This document shows positions 12,407 to 20,096 of a stretch of DNA of 20,096 nt, one piece after another. The DNA comes from Lautropia sp. SCN 70-15. Lineage in GTDB: Bacteria; Pseudomonadota; Gammaproteobacteria; Burkholderiales; Burkholderiaceae_E. The notes beneath the pieces were generated by a model. It worked only from the letters and a program-made list of their open reading frames with translations, did not search any database and was not told the DNA's origin. Each line of letters begins with the position of its first letter. Positions within the stretch are counted from its first letter, which is position 1. The DNA is taken from assembly GCA_001724315.1 (NCBI GenBank), contig MEEC01000020.1:1-20096 (forward strand). Reading direction: 5' to 3'. The translations under genes were made by a program, and so were the position numbers.

Positions 12407-13390
12407 CTACGCCCCCGCGTCGATGTTGTTGGATTCGCTGGCCGTCGAGCTGACGCTGACCCCGGCGCTGTTGAGTGCGGCTGCCGCGCGCGACGAGAAG
12501 CGCCGCAGCAGCTTGATGTTCGCCTCGGCCGACATCTGCGCCAGGGTGTTGGCCCGCTCCACCTGTGCTCCGATGCGCTTGATGACCGCCTCGTGCGAAT
12601 CGTCGTAGATCATGACGCGCTCATTCCACTCGGCGAGCTCGGCCGAGCGGACCTGCATGCGCGACCTCACGGCCGCCTCGTTGCGCTGCAGGCGGGTCAG
12701 GTAGTCGTTGTTGCGCCCAAACACGTCGAACATCAGGTGCATCTGCGTGAAGAGGTGGTCCATCACCGCGTCCAGCGCGTCGTTGTAGGCCTTGACCAGC
12801 GCCTCGGCCGCGTCCACACGCAGCTTGTGGCGCTCGGCCTGGCGGTCTGCCTGCATTCCGATCGCCAGCCGATCAATATGCAGGGCCGCCGCGCGCGTCT
12901 GCACCCCCTGCAGCGCATCCGCCGCGCCGGCCGGCAGCGGCAGGCCGTAGGGGTTCACAGGCTGCGCGGCGTAGCCCCGTGCCTGGTCCAGCCGCTGGTC
13001 CTGGCCGAGATAGCCTAGCCCGTCGGCGCCGTTGACCACGCCGCGCAGCCAGGCCACGGCCTGCTGGAAGCCCGGGCCGATGGGCACCACGCTCGTCAGC
13101 ACCGCCTCGAACTGCGTCGCCCAGTGCTGCGCCACCTCCTGCATCTGGCCACGCAGCTCGCGGTCGTGGGCGCCCACCAAGGCCGCTGCTTCGTTGCCGG
13201 CGTACAGGCTCAGGAACTTCTCGATGGTCGGCCCGCCGCCGCCCGTGCTCACGCCGGACTCATGGGGCTGCTCGATGTTGTGCGAGCTGAAATTCGCCGC
13301 GTTGGCGTAGCTGTTCATCGCCATGTTCCAGGCGCGGCCCAGCAGCCAGTCGAACAGCAGGGCCGAAGGTAGCGCGCGTCCGTTGGGCAT
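12407..13390 (-). CDS. helical virion/tail protein
   Basis: A 327-aa protein, largely helical. The N-terminal part has a Gly-rich loop (SGVSTGGGGPTIEKF). A long coiled region covers about residues 165-300 (RLAIGMQADRQAERHKLRVD, LAQMSAEANIKLLRRFSSR). It has no known motif. Immediate neighbours on both sides (gaps of 2-3 bases) are structural genes, and its helical, Ala/Gln-rich style matches the 349-aa protein. The two probably work together in the particle; injected internal proteins of podoviruses have such composition. This is inference only. Confidence 0.7.
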   Translation of the reverse strand: MPNGRALPSALLFDWLLGRAWNMAMNSYANAANFSSHNIEQPHESGVSTGGGGPTIEKFLSLYAGNEAAALVGAHDRELRGQMQEVAQHWATQFEAVLTSVVPIGPGFQQAVAWLRGVVNGADGLGYLGQDQRLDQARGYAAQPVNPYGLPLPAGAADALQGVQTRAAALHIDRLAIGMQADRQAERHKLRVDAAEALVKAYNDALDAVMDHLFTQMHLMFDVFGRNNDYLTRLQRNEAAVRSRMQVRSAELAEWNERVMIYDDSHEAVIKRIGAQVERANTLAQMSAEANIKLLRRFSSRAAAALNSAGVSVSSTASESNNIDAGA

Positions 13391-13392
13391 GG

Positions 13393-15330
13393 TCAGATCC
13401 TCCGCTGGCTGGCCAGCACGTTGAACGTGATGTTGTCGAGCTCGAACACGTCGCCCTCGGACACCAGTTCAAAGGTGAAGTAGTTCGCGCGCAGCCCGCG
13501 GCCCACGTCGAAGCGCTGCGCCTCCAGGGTTTCGTTGGCCGCGCGCGCGGCGTAGGTGTAGGTGTTCTTGCCGTCGCTCACCCGCAGGTAGAGCTTGCCG
13601 GCGGACGACACCCCCGCGTACACCGCCTCCAGGCCCTTGAGCGCCTGGGTGCCGAAGTCGTGCTTGCCCAGCGCCACGCCGGCGACGATCGGCTGCCCAG
13701 CGTCGCTGGTGCCCTCCAGCAGGTACACGCCGTCCTGGCGCACGCCGAAGTGCTTGCCATCCAAAACGAAGAAGCTGTTGAAGCCGTAGGCGTCGTAGCG
13801 CGTCGTCGCGCGGCTGTCCGTGTTCACCACCCAGGCCGGGCCCTCGTCCGCCGGCGCGTCGCCGTCGATGCGGAACATCGCCGTCACCAGGCGCTCGCCG
13901 GCGCCCAGCTGCTCAATCACCGAGTCGAGCATGGTCATCACGGCGGACGCGGCATCCTCGGCCGTGATTTCTTCGCTGGCGTCGGCTGTCACGGTGGCAT
14001 AGGCCGCCGCCGTGGCGCTCCCGTCCACACGCTCGATGAAGGAGATTGCGATGTACGCCGCCGGCAGCGCGGGAGCACCTGCGGCCACGTATTCGATGAC
14101 CTTCACGAGGGGTGTCAGCTCGCCGCTGTAGGCGGTGAACCGCGCCCTGGGCAGCTCGGCGACCAGCTCCGCATAGGTCGTCTCGGCCGACGCCCGCATG
14201 ACGAACCCCGGCAGCGCAGCAGCCATGGAGCCGTAGGCCGGCCCCTTGGCCGTCATCCTGAGCCGGGGGAGCGTCGGGGCCATCACCGAGTAGCGCACGC
14301 TCGGGTCCGGAGCCCCCATGCCGATCCAGCAAGAGAGCGGACCGATCGCTCCGATCAGCACCGCGTAGTCGTCCCATTCCGCCATAAGCGCGTTCAGCGG
14401 GCCGATCGTCCCGGCCATGCCTTCGCCCACGCCGCATTCAAACCGCAGGGCGGACAGCTCGGCGGTGATGTCGCTCACGTTCAGCTCCGACAATCGCATG
14501 GCGAGACGCGGAAGCTCGGCCACCAGTGTCGGTTCGATGCCGCCGTCCGCTTCCATGGCGAGCCCGGACAGAACCACGGTCATGGAGCCGTCTTCGGCGT
14601 CGCCCCAGTCGAGCCCTGCGGTGAACACCGGGTTGTCCACGGCGTCGTAGGCGGTGTAGAGCGTGGCGTCGAGCGCGTAGTCCTCGGGCATGGTGAACGC
14701 GGCAGCGAACAGCGTGAGGTCGTTCACCACCCACTTGATGGCGTGCCCATACATGAGCGCCTGAACCGCATCGGTGCTCCCCCCCACCCCGCGGGCCGCG
14801 CGCACCGTGGCGTAGGGGACTTGGAGCACCACAACCCCCTCATGGATAACGCGCACGGCGTCTGCCGTGAAGATGATGCCGTAGCGCAGATGTTTGTAGC
14901 CGTTGCGCCCGGGTGTGGGCAGCTCAGATACTGGAGTGAGGCCGACAGCCACACCGCCCGGGCGCGCGCCGCGCACATCGGGCACGTCGAACGTGATCGC
15001 ACCCGCCCAGCTGGCGGGTAGGCTCTCGATGCTGTGTGCACCGCTGTTCCAGCCTGGGTTGAATCCCATGCCGGCCTGCACCTCCGGGGTCACCTCGCCG
15101 GGCACGGCCACCACAACTTCGCCCGCCCCCGACGGGTCGGGAATGAAGTTGACCGGCGGCTGCGTTGCGCCAACATCCAAACCAGAAGATGCGCCACCGC
15201 CACCGGTCGGCGGCCGTTCGGTGTCGTCGTCATCCTCCACCATCCAGCACATCCACTCTGAGTAGTAACGGATGTCCACTCCGGAGCGGAGGTCTGTGAC
15301 CGACACCCAGTTGCAGTATTCGCGTGCCAT
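13393..15330 (-). CDS. repeat-rich virion protein
   Basis: A 645-aa structural protein. Residues 1-60 are a compact start (MAREYCNWVSV) ending in an acidic/Pro-Gly linker (EDDDDTERPPTGGGG). About 95-220 form a LamG-like beta domain (WAGAITFDVPDV, GIIFTADAVRVIHEGVVVL). About 245-405 hold imperfect repeats with a 'LPxLxM' core (AELPRLAMRL, PTLPRLRMTA, AALPGFVMRA, AELPRARFTA). About 500-640 form a second beta-rich domain (FNSFFVLDGKHFGVRQDGVY). ATG 15330 has AGGAG 6 nt upstream; a longer upstream frame overlaps the next gene and is rejected. It is likely a tail or adsorption component. Confidence 0.8.
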   Translation of the reverse strand: MAREYCNWVSVTDLRSGVDIRYYSEWMCWMVEDDDDTERPPTGGGGASSGLDVGATQPPVNFIPDPSGAGEVVVAVPGEVTPEVQAGMGFNPGWNSGAHSIESLPASWAGAITFDVPDVRGARPGGVAVGLTPVSELPTPGRNGYKHLRYGIIFTADAVRVIHEGVVVLQVPYATVRAARGVGGSTDAVQALMYGHAIKWVVNDLTLFAAAFTMPEDYALDATLYTAYDAVDNPVFTAGLDWGDAEDGSMTVVLSGLAMEADGGIEPTLVAELPRLAMRLSELNVSDITAELSALRFECGVGEGMAGTIGPLNALMAEWDDYAVLIGAIGPLSCWIGMGAPDPSVRYSVMAPTLPRLRMTAKGPAYGSMAAALPGFVMRASAETTYAELVAELPRARFTAYSGELTPLVKVIEYVAAGAPALPAAYIAISFIERVDGSATAAAYATVTADASEEITAEDAASAVMTMLDSVIEQLGAGERLVTAMFRIDGDAPADEGPAWVVNTDSRATTRYDAYGFNSFFVLDGKHFGVRQDGVYLLEGTSDAGQPIVAGVALGKHDFGTQALKGLEAVYAGVSSAGKLYLRVSDGKNTYTYAARAANETLEAQRFDVGRGLRANYFTFELVSEGDVFELDNITFNVLASQRRI

Positions 15331-15338
15331 GGTTGCTC

Positions 15339-15668
15339 CTAAGTTGAGCGGATTCCGCCCGGCGTGATTTGCACGTACTGGAGCGACACACTGCCCCCGG
15401 AGCACGTCGCCCCGGTGATTTCCCAAAGGCCCATATCCGGGAGCCCAACCTGAATGCGCCACGGCCCACCGTCCGGCGGCTTGATGATGTTGGTGATCTG
15501 GGCGCCCGGGAACAGCTTTTTGATGGCCTCGTACATGGCGGTCCTGCACGGGGAGCCCTCGGGCGGAAAGCTCGATCCGCCCCCAGCGCCGCCGTTGCCC
15601 CCGCCGCCGCCACCGCCACCGCTGCCGTCATCGGCCGGCAGCAGCTCCTTGATCAGGGTGTTAGGCAT
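15339..15668 (-). CDS. small poly-glycine linker protein
   Basis: A 109-aa protein. A short N-terminal helix (MPNTLIKELLPADD) is joined by an extreme glycine run (about residues 15-32, GSGGGGGGGGNGGAGGGS) to a compact C-terminal domain with two cysteines (CRTAMYEAIKKLFPGAQI, ATCSGGSVSLQYVQI). The glycine run acts as a flexible tether between two small parts. It sits between two large tail genes, overlapping the upstream one by 8 nt, so it is probably a minor tail or adaptor protein. Its function is not known to me. Confidence 0.78.
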   Translation of the reverse strand: MPNTLIKELLPADDGSGGGGGGGGNGGAGGGSSFPPEGSPCRTAMYEAIKKLFPGAQITNIIKPPDGGPWRIQVGLPDMGLWEITGATCSGGSVSLQYVQITPGGIRST

Positions 15669-17673
15669 AGTCGGGCTCCTTGATCTTGTGGTCGTTCATC
15701 CAAGGGCGCGCGGGGTTGGCGGGGAGCGTGTTGCCCTCCTTGTCGCGCAGCGTGAGCATGGGTAGCAACTCGCCACGGTTGTAGGCGTGGGAGGAGTCGC
15801 TGAAGTCTTGCGACAAGATCATCTCGCCGCGAGTGTTGTAGAAGACGACGTCCGGGGCAATGCCGCCATCGGCCCAGCTTTCCCCTGGCAGCGTGAACTT
15901 GTGCGACGTCGCTTTCCACGAGTCGCCCCCATCCCTAGAAACAAAAATCGTCGTCGGCACCGCGTCTCCGCGGGCTTTGCGCGCGGCGAGGACAGGCACC
16001 GCGAGTTCGCCCTCACCAACGGCCACGACAAAGCCTACCCGGAACGCCCAGGGCACCGGCAACAGGCGGCGCGTCCAGGTAGCTCCGCCGTCGTCGGACA
16101 CCATGAGCATTGGGCGAGAGCCGGGGTAAGCAAGCATGCGCGGGTCGCTCTGCGAGTAGGTCCAGTACGGATCGAACTGCATCCACAGCCGTTTGTGCTT
16201 CTTGCCGTCGGCGCCCTTTCTATACGTCGCACCGCCGAAACCCAGTGGCAGGTAAGGCACGGTATATCCGCCGCTTATGGACGGTGCCATCAGCCCCTGG
16301 TTGAACACGCCCCGGGGGATGGAAGCAATACTGCTCCAACCACCGCTTGTGATCTGCCTTACATCGATGGCGGCAGAAGATAGCGAGGAGTTGTCCCAGG
16401 AGAACGTCAGCAAGGTGTTCTTGTCTTTGACGAGCACGCCCCCGTACGGCACCAGGATGACAGCGCTGGCGCCGCCCCAGGTCGCCCCGTTGTCGTAGGA
16501 CCACAGGAAGATCGCGGCGCTCTGTGATGCACTCGCGGGTGCCGATGCCCCGAAGCGCATAGCATGCACGTCCGCCCGGAGAACCAGCGTGGCAGGCCCT
16601 GTCCGGTGCAGAGACATCCCACGCGCCGCCCAATACAAGGCCGTCGGGTAGGCTGCCACTGCCGGGAAGGTAATCTTGGTGGTCGCCATGTCCCCGCGCG
16701 GCGTGGTGTACCTGCAGGTCAGCCGGTAGGGGCCGGAACTGCGGCTGTCGTACACGTCGTCGGGCCCGGGGTACACCGCTACGATCGACGTGTACTCCCC
16801 GGTGCCAGCCTTGGCCACCGCCGGCTCGGCGACAGCGTAAGTGTCCGATGCGTCCCCCCCGATGGGTGTGTACTGGACGTCCGCTATCTGCGCGGCAGAT
16901 CCGAACAGGACGCCAGCCAGGCCGACGTAGACCGTATTGCTGTCCCACATATCGGCGGAACCGCCGATAGAGATGAATTTATGTCCAGGGTAACCCCCGC
17001 CTAGACCGCTATGGACATCGAAGGAAAGGATGGGTTTGCTGACGGAGCCGGTCGTTGTGTTGATTTCTACGACCTCCACGCGCGCCGCGCGCAGGCCGCG
17101 CTTCTTCGTGTGCCCGTGGCTGTCCTGCGCGCGGTCAGAATCGTTGAAGAAACGGTCATCCCCCGGGAGGTTGATCTCACGCACCAACCAAACTTTTCCA
17201 CCGCCCGCTGCGAACAGACGGCGTTTGCCGGCCTGCGATGTGTAGTTGGCCTCGGTGAGAGCCTCGAAGCGGTAGGGTTGGGTCTCGGCCAAAGAGTGAT
17301 ATCGCGAAATCCGCGTCTGGGCCTTGAACCCTCCAATCTCCCGGAACGGCAGATCTCCATTGGTCGGGTCGATCTCGGAAACGTACAGGCGCGAGCGCTT
17401 GCGCAGCTTGACGTTCGGCGCCACGCTGCGCAGCTCGTTGCCGGTCAGGGCGTTCCAGTTCTCGTCGTAGGTCTGCGAGGTTTCGTGCAGCAGCAGGAAG
17501 CGCGGGGCGGCCTCGCCCGATTCCTTCTCGATGCGCACGAACTCGCCCGATTTCTGCACCGTGCTTTCTTGGTCCTGGTAGGTGATGAACTCCGAGCCGA
17601 CCGCCACCATGGCCTGGAGCTGGTCGCGCTCCTTGCCGTCGGACGTGCCCTTGGAGTTGTCGGTGATGAGCAT
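15661..17673 (-). CDS. virion protein with Asp-box (sialidase-like) repeats
   Basis: A 670-aa protein. Three Asp-box/BNR motifs of the S-x-D-x-G-x-x-W type occur at residues 392-399 (SYDNGATW), 526-533 (SDDGGATW) and 579-586 (SRDGGDSW). They mark blades of a beta-propeller as in sialidases and related glycan-binding proteins. The N-terminal half is beta-rich (FLLLHETSQTYDENW, RLYVSEIDPTNG). I see no clear arginine triad for sialidase catalysis, so glycan binding or structural use is as likely as enzyme activity. Within a tail operon it may contact host surface glycans. The start overlaps the preceding stop by one base. Confidence 0.82.
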   Translation of the reverse strand: MLITDNSKGTSDGKERDQLQAMVAVGSEFITYQDQESTVQKSGEFVRIEKESGEAAPRFLLLHETSQTYDENWNALTGNELRSVAPNVKLRKRSRLYVSEIDPTNGDLPFREIGGFKAQTRISRYHSLAETQPYRFEALTEANYTSQAGKRRLFAAGGGKVWLVREINLPGDDRFFNDSDRAQDSHGHTKKRGLRAARVEVVEINTTTGSVSKPILSFDVHSGLGGGYPGHKFISIGGSADMWDSNTVYVGLAGVLFGSAAQIADVQYTPIGGDASDTYAVAEPAVAKAGTGEYTSIVAVYPGPDDVYDSRSSGPYRLTCRYTTPRGDMATTKITFPAVAAYPTALYWAARGMSLHRTGPATLVLRADVHAMRFGASAPASASQSAAIFLWSYDNGATWGGASAVILVPYGGVLVKDKNTLLTFSWDNSSLSSAAIDVRQITSGGWSSIASIPRGVFNQGLMAPSISGGYTVPYLPLGFGGATYRKGADGKKHKRLWMQFDPYWTYSQSDPRMLAYPGSRPMLMVSDDGGATWTRRLLPVPWAFRVGFVVAVGEGELAVPVLAARKARGDAVPTTIFVSRDGGDSWKATSHKFTLPGESWADGGIAPDVVFYNTRGEMILSQDFSDSSHAYNRGELLPMLTLRDKEGNTLPANPARPWMNDHKIKEPDYA

Positions 17674-18293
17674 CAGCGCACCTCACGCGAACCGATAAAG
17701 TCGGTCCAGAAAGCGGCAGCTGGGGGCGGCGCGTCGTAGGCAGCGTAAACGTGCACCTGTTGAACCAAGGCCTCGAAGAACGGCGAGCCGAACGCAGTCA
17801 CATAGATGCGCTGCCCGCCATCTGTGTTCGAGTAGGCGTAACCAACAGAAAGATCCGTCGGCCCTATAAAGTCGGTGAAGTCCCCATAGGACTCGGCGAT
17901 CATCGACGCAGCCGCCGGGCCTTTGACGCCGACCAGAAACAGCCCCGTGTTGTTGGCCGGCCCGCCGGAAGTTTCCGATATGTCGGCCCAGGCCCCAGAG
18001 GGCGTTGTGTATTTGGTGATCACCTCCAACTGGGCCAGGTCGTTCTCGTGGGCCCCTGACTCACCGAACATCCATGCCGCGTTGAAGTTGGGCAGCGTAG
18101 GGCCCGGGTATGCGGACACCGGCAACTGCCAGTGCGTGGGGATGCTCCAGCCAGGCGGTCCCGAGTACCCGCTGAAGTCGTCACAGGTAAAGACGGAAAC
18201 CATCCCCTCCAGCGATTCAGCTTGCGCGTGCGTGAGTATCTGCGCCGTCTCCTTCCCGACGAGGAAATACTTGAAATCCGGGTCGAGCGTCAT
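17673..18293 (-). CDS. hypothetical virion protein
   Basis: A 206-aa beta-rich protein of no recognised family. It has aromatic-rich segments (DDFSGYSGPPGWSIPTHW, FFEALVQQVHVYAAYD) and ends in FWTDFIGSREVR. The last codon overlaps the start of the Asp-box protein by one base, and nine bases separate it from the gene upstream. Operon position points to a structural role. Confidence 0.7.
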   Translation of the reverse strand: MTLDPDFKYFLVGKETAQILTHAQAESLEGMVSVFTCDDFSGYSGPPGWSIPTHWQLPVSAYPGPTLPNFNAAWMFGESGAHENDLAQLEVITKYTTPSGAWADISETSGGPANNTGLFLVGVKGPAAASMIAESYGDFTDFIGPTDLSVGYAYSNTDGGQRIYVTAFGSPFFEALVQQVHVYAAYDAPPPAAAFWTDFIGSREVR

Positions 18294-18302
18294 CCCGCCC
18301 CC

Positions 18303-18755
18303 TTACGCCGGCAGGCTGAGCGAGATGTAGTTGATGGCCTGGGTTTCGCCCGAGGTCAGCGCCACCGAGCTCAGGTTCAGCTCAGCCCCAGAGGTGCCCA
18401 CCCGGCCCTGCAAGCGCGGCTGCGTGGTCGACGCCGCGCCGGTGTCGGCGCTGCCCACGAAGCGGAAGAACGCTGCGTTCCCGGAGACCAGGATGGTGCC
18501 CGACCAGGTTTCGCCCGCCGCCTTGCCAATGGCGCCGCCGTCGGCCGTACCGAGGTTCAGGCCCCCGGAAATACCGTCGCCGTAGACCGTGAGCAGCTTG
18601 GTGTGCTTCGCGCCGTCGATCGCGGCGTCCGCAGTGGCCGGAATATCCGCCAGCGCAGAGGCGTAAACGTGGATGAAGCCGCCTGCCAGCAGGGTTTTCA
18701 GCGAGCCGGTGCCGAGCAAACCGTTGCGCAGGCCGGTGGATTGGAGGATGGTCAT
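18303..18755 (-). CDS. hypothetical virion protein
   Basis: A 150-aa beta-rich protein. It begins MTILQSTGLRNGLLGTGSLK and contains IHVYAS, TILVSGNAAFFRF and the regular Gly/Thr/Ser strands expected of a small capsid-decoration or tail component. AAAGAGG precedes ATG 18755. It shares size and strand pattern with the 168-aa protein next to it (both contain an ALxxGAxASG- or SGETQ-like region near a FxxxSL end), so the pair may be related structural subunits. No specific function can be read. Confidence 0.7.
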   Translation of the reverse strand: MTILQSTGLRNGLLGTGSLKTLLAGGFIHVYASALADIPATADAAIDGAKHTKLLTVYGDGISGGLNLGTADGGAIGKAAGETWSGTILVSGNAAFFRFVGSADTGAASTTQPRLQGRVGTSGAELNLSSVALTSGETQAINYISLSLPA

Positions 18756-18767
18756 GGTGGTGCCTCT

Positions 18768-19274
18768 TTAGAGCGAGATGAACTGGAAGCCCGTCAGGAC
18801 TTCGAGGTAGACCGTCGAATCGACGGCGCGGGGGTTGGCGAAGCGCACGACGGAGAGCAGCTTTCCGGTCGCGGCCCCCTTCGCCTGTGCGGTACTCAGG
18901 AACGCGCCGTTCACCGTGGCGGTGTCGGTCATGTCGAAGCGCGCGAGCGAAGCGGCGTTGGAGCACGCACCGCTGGCGACAGCCCCCAAGGTCAGGGCGA
19001 GGCGCGTGGCCTGGCTGTAGTTGGTGACTTCCGTCACGAGCGATGCGAGCGTGGCGGCCGTTTCGGTGCCGTCCGGGACGTGCGCCCCGGACCACAGGCC
19101 GATGTAGAGGCCCGCCGGGCCGGCGCCGCCCTTGAAGTAGGCGGTCACGATGTCGTTGAGCCCCTCGATCGGCACGCGGTTCAGCGCATGGTCAAGGGAC
19201 AAGATGCGCCCGTCCTTCTTGGCCTTCACGGTCAAGTCGTAGGCGAATCCACACGGGATTTGGTTGATCGTCAT
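18768..19274 (-). CDS. hypothetical virion protein
   Basis: A 168-aa protein starting MTINQIPCGFAYDLTVKAKK. It has a Gly-rich middle (AYFKGGAGPAGLYIGLWSG) and a beta-rich C-terminus ending LTGFQFISL. ATG 19274 was chosen for the GAGGAAAG upstream and the ATGA overlap with the upstream stop; the frame extends further upstream only as an Arg-rich shadow. The AGLYIGLWSG stretch recurs in phage structural proteins in my memory, but I cannot name the family. Confidence 0.7.
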   Translation of the reverse strand: MTINQIPCGFAYDLTVKAKKDGRILSLDHALNRVPIEGLNDIVTAYFKGGAGPAGLYIGLWSGAHVPDGTETAATLASLVTEVTNYSQATRLALTLGAVASGACSNAASLARFDMTDTATVNGAFLSTAQAKGAATGKLLSVVRFANPRAVDSTVYLEVLTGFQFISL

Positions 19275-20096
19275 GGGTCTTTCCTCACGATTCGGGCTTG
19301 GGCGTAGGAGCCGACGCCTGCGGCGGATGAACTTGGTTCGGAGAGCGCGGCAACGACAGCGCGCATGCCGTCCGCTTCGCGAAACAGCGTTGCGGCGGAG
19401 CCGGTGACGGCCATGGCGACGTGCTGCTCTTGCAGGTTGACGAGAGCGCCCTGCTTGTCGCAGGAGCACAGGCCGCGCGCGCTCATCCAGTGCGCGCCGC
19501 CGTCGTCGCGGTAGCCGGCCTGCTGGGCTGGGCCGCCGTAGGGCAGCGCAGCGCGCACCTCCTGGGCCGGGAAGCCACCGGCGATGAAATAGGTCTTGTC
19601 GGCGAGCACGAACACGCCGCCCTCGACGGCGGCGATGCAGGTGATGGGCGCCGGGAACATTTCGAAGCCGCGCGCCGGGTCGCGCAGATGCGGCAGGAAC
19701 GGCTCGCTGTAGACGAGCACGGAGCCCACCGCCACCAGCAGCCGCGCGCCGTGGTGCGCGATGCAGGAGCCGGGCGGCATCGGCACCAGGGCCTGGTCGC
19801 CTACCGTCGTGGCGGCAGCATCGGACCAGCTGGGGGTGGGCCCGGAGACGGGGTGGTAGGAGCCGACGCGCACGCCGTCGGTGAAGTAGATGGCCTCGTT
19901 CACCCGGGCGTAGCGCACCGGCGCGAGGGCGCCGTAGCCGCTTGCCACCAGGGAGCGCTCTACCTGGTCGCCCGACAGCTCAAGGCGGTAGACGTTGCCG
20001 GCGTCGCAGTACAGCGCGACCCCGTCGCTGTCGAAGGCCGAACGTGCCGGCATATAGATCCGGTCTTCGTCGGGGCGATAATAGGCATCGTGGAGA
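19271..20096 (-). CDS. partial virion protein, propeller-like
   Basis: The 3' part of a gene that runs in from beyond the right edge. The frame stays open through 20096, so the ATG at 20053 is internal; residues before it include DEDRIYMPARSAF. At least 274 residues are present. The pattern of short beta strands (VALYCDAGNVYRLELSGDQV, EAIYFTDGVRVGSYHPVSG, GARLLVAVGSVLVYSEP, GGVFVLADKTYFIAGG) looks like a beta-propeller with a blade roughly every 40-50 residues. A structural or tail-surface role is likely. It ends in an ATGA overlap with the 168-aa gene. Confidence 0.75.
   Translation of the reverse strand, partial: LHDAYYRPDEDRIYMPARSAFDSDGVALYCDAGNVYRLELSGDQVERSLVASGYGALAPVRYARVNEAIYFTDGVRVGSYHPVSGPTPSWSDAAATTVGDQALVPMPPGSCIAHHGARLLVAVGSVLVYSEPFLPHLRDPARGFEMFPAPITCIAAVEGGVFVLADKTYFIAGGFPAQEVRAALPYGGPAQQAGYRDDGGAHWMSARGLCSCDKQGALVNLQEQHVAMAVTGSAATLFREADGMRAVVAALSEPSSSAAGVGSYAQARIVRKDP

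Noticed and set aside
9741..13018. Long open frames on the + strand (over 550 codons) opposite the fibre and the helical virion genes
   Set aside because: They are antisense to well-supported genes, are rich in Arg/His/Ala as expected of GC-rich shadows, and have no domain-like pattern or ribosome site.
13660..15021. A 453-codon + strand frame opposite the 645-aa virion gene
   Set aside because: His/Arg-rich shadow frame with no recognisable domain; the - strand frame has a good ribosome site and operon spacing.
1..20096. CRISPR arrays, insertion sequences or rRNA genes
   Set aside because: I saw no regularly spaced repeats, no transposase-like frame with terminal repeats, and no rRNA-like sequence.

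Overview
The window reads as part of a temperate, tailed bacteriophage genome from a high-GC betaproteobacterium, most likely Comamonadaceae or a relative. Reasons: GC-rich coding throughout, a tyrosine integrase with a tRNA-Cys attachment core, an intergenic palindrome at 69-89 of a kind I remember from Comamonadaceae, and a late region laid out like Bordetella phage BPP-1 (fibre, VR, avd). No terminase, portal or capsid gene is visible; they should lie beyond the right edge.

Layout. 1-2993 (+ strand): a run of small, mostly overlapping accessory genes of unknown function plus one HNH nuclease, closed by a terminator. 3006-4102 (+): an excisionase-like HTH gene overlapping a tyrosine integrase. 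4104-4334: a complete attP, made of a 46-bp tRNA-Cys 3' half flanked by near-identical 19-bp arm repeats, with an int-side terminator beyond the core. 4341-6373 (- strand): a lysis cassette read towards attP: two membrane proteins (holin candidates), a GH108-type muramidase, a small lipoprotein, and Rz with embedded Rz1. 6395-7892 (-): three small genes of unknown role. 7911-11303 (-): components of a diversity-generating retroelement (DGR). 11354-20096 (-): virion/tail genes, including a sialidase-like Asp-box protein and a repeat-rich 645-aa protein.

The main discovery candidate is the DGR region. A 933-aa tail fibre ends in a C-type-lectin-like variable region (VR1, 8505-8627). Next comes a clear Avd protein, then a second 123-bp copy of the VR (7917-8039) where BPP-1 carries its template. 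Aligned without gaps, the copies differ at 24 positions, concentrated in the codons a DGR mutates. The changes run in both directions relative to adenine, so neither copy can be the template of the other. Both look like products of a third, unseen template. No reverse transcriptase is encoded in the window. The simplest reading is a DGR with two targets whose RT and template act from elsewhere on the phage or host genome, or one that has recently lost them.

The intact attP between integrase and lysis genes means the sequence is in phage (circular or virion) order, or spans the joint of tandem prophages, rather than crossing a prophage-chromosome boundary.
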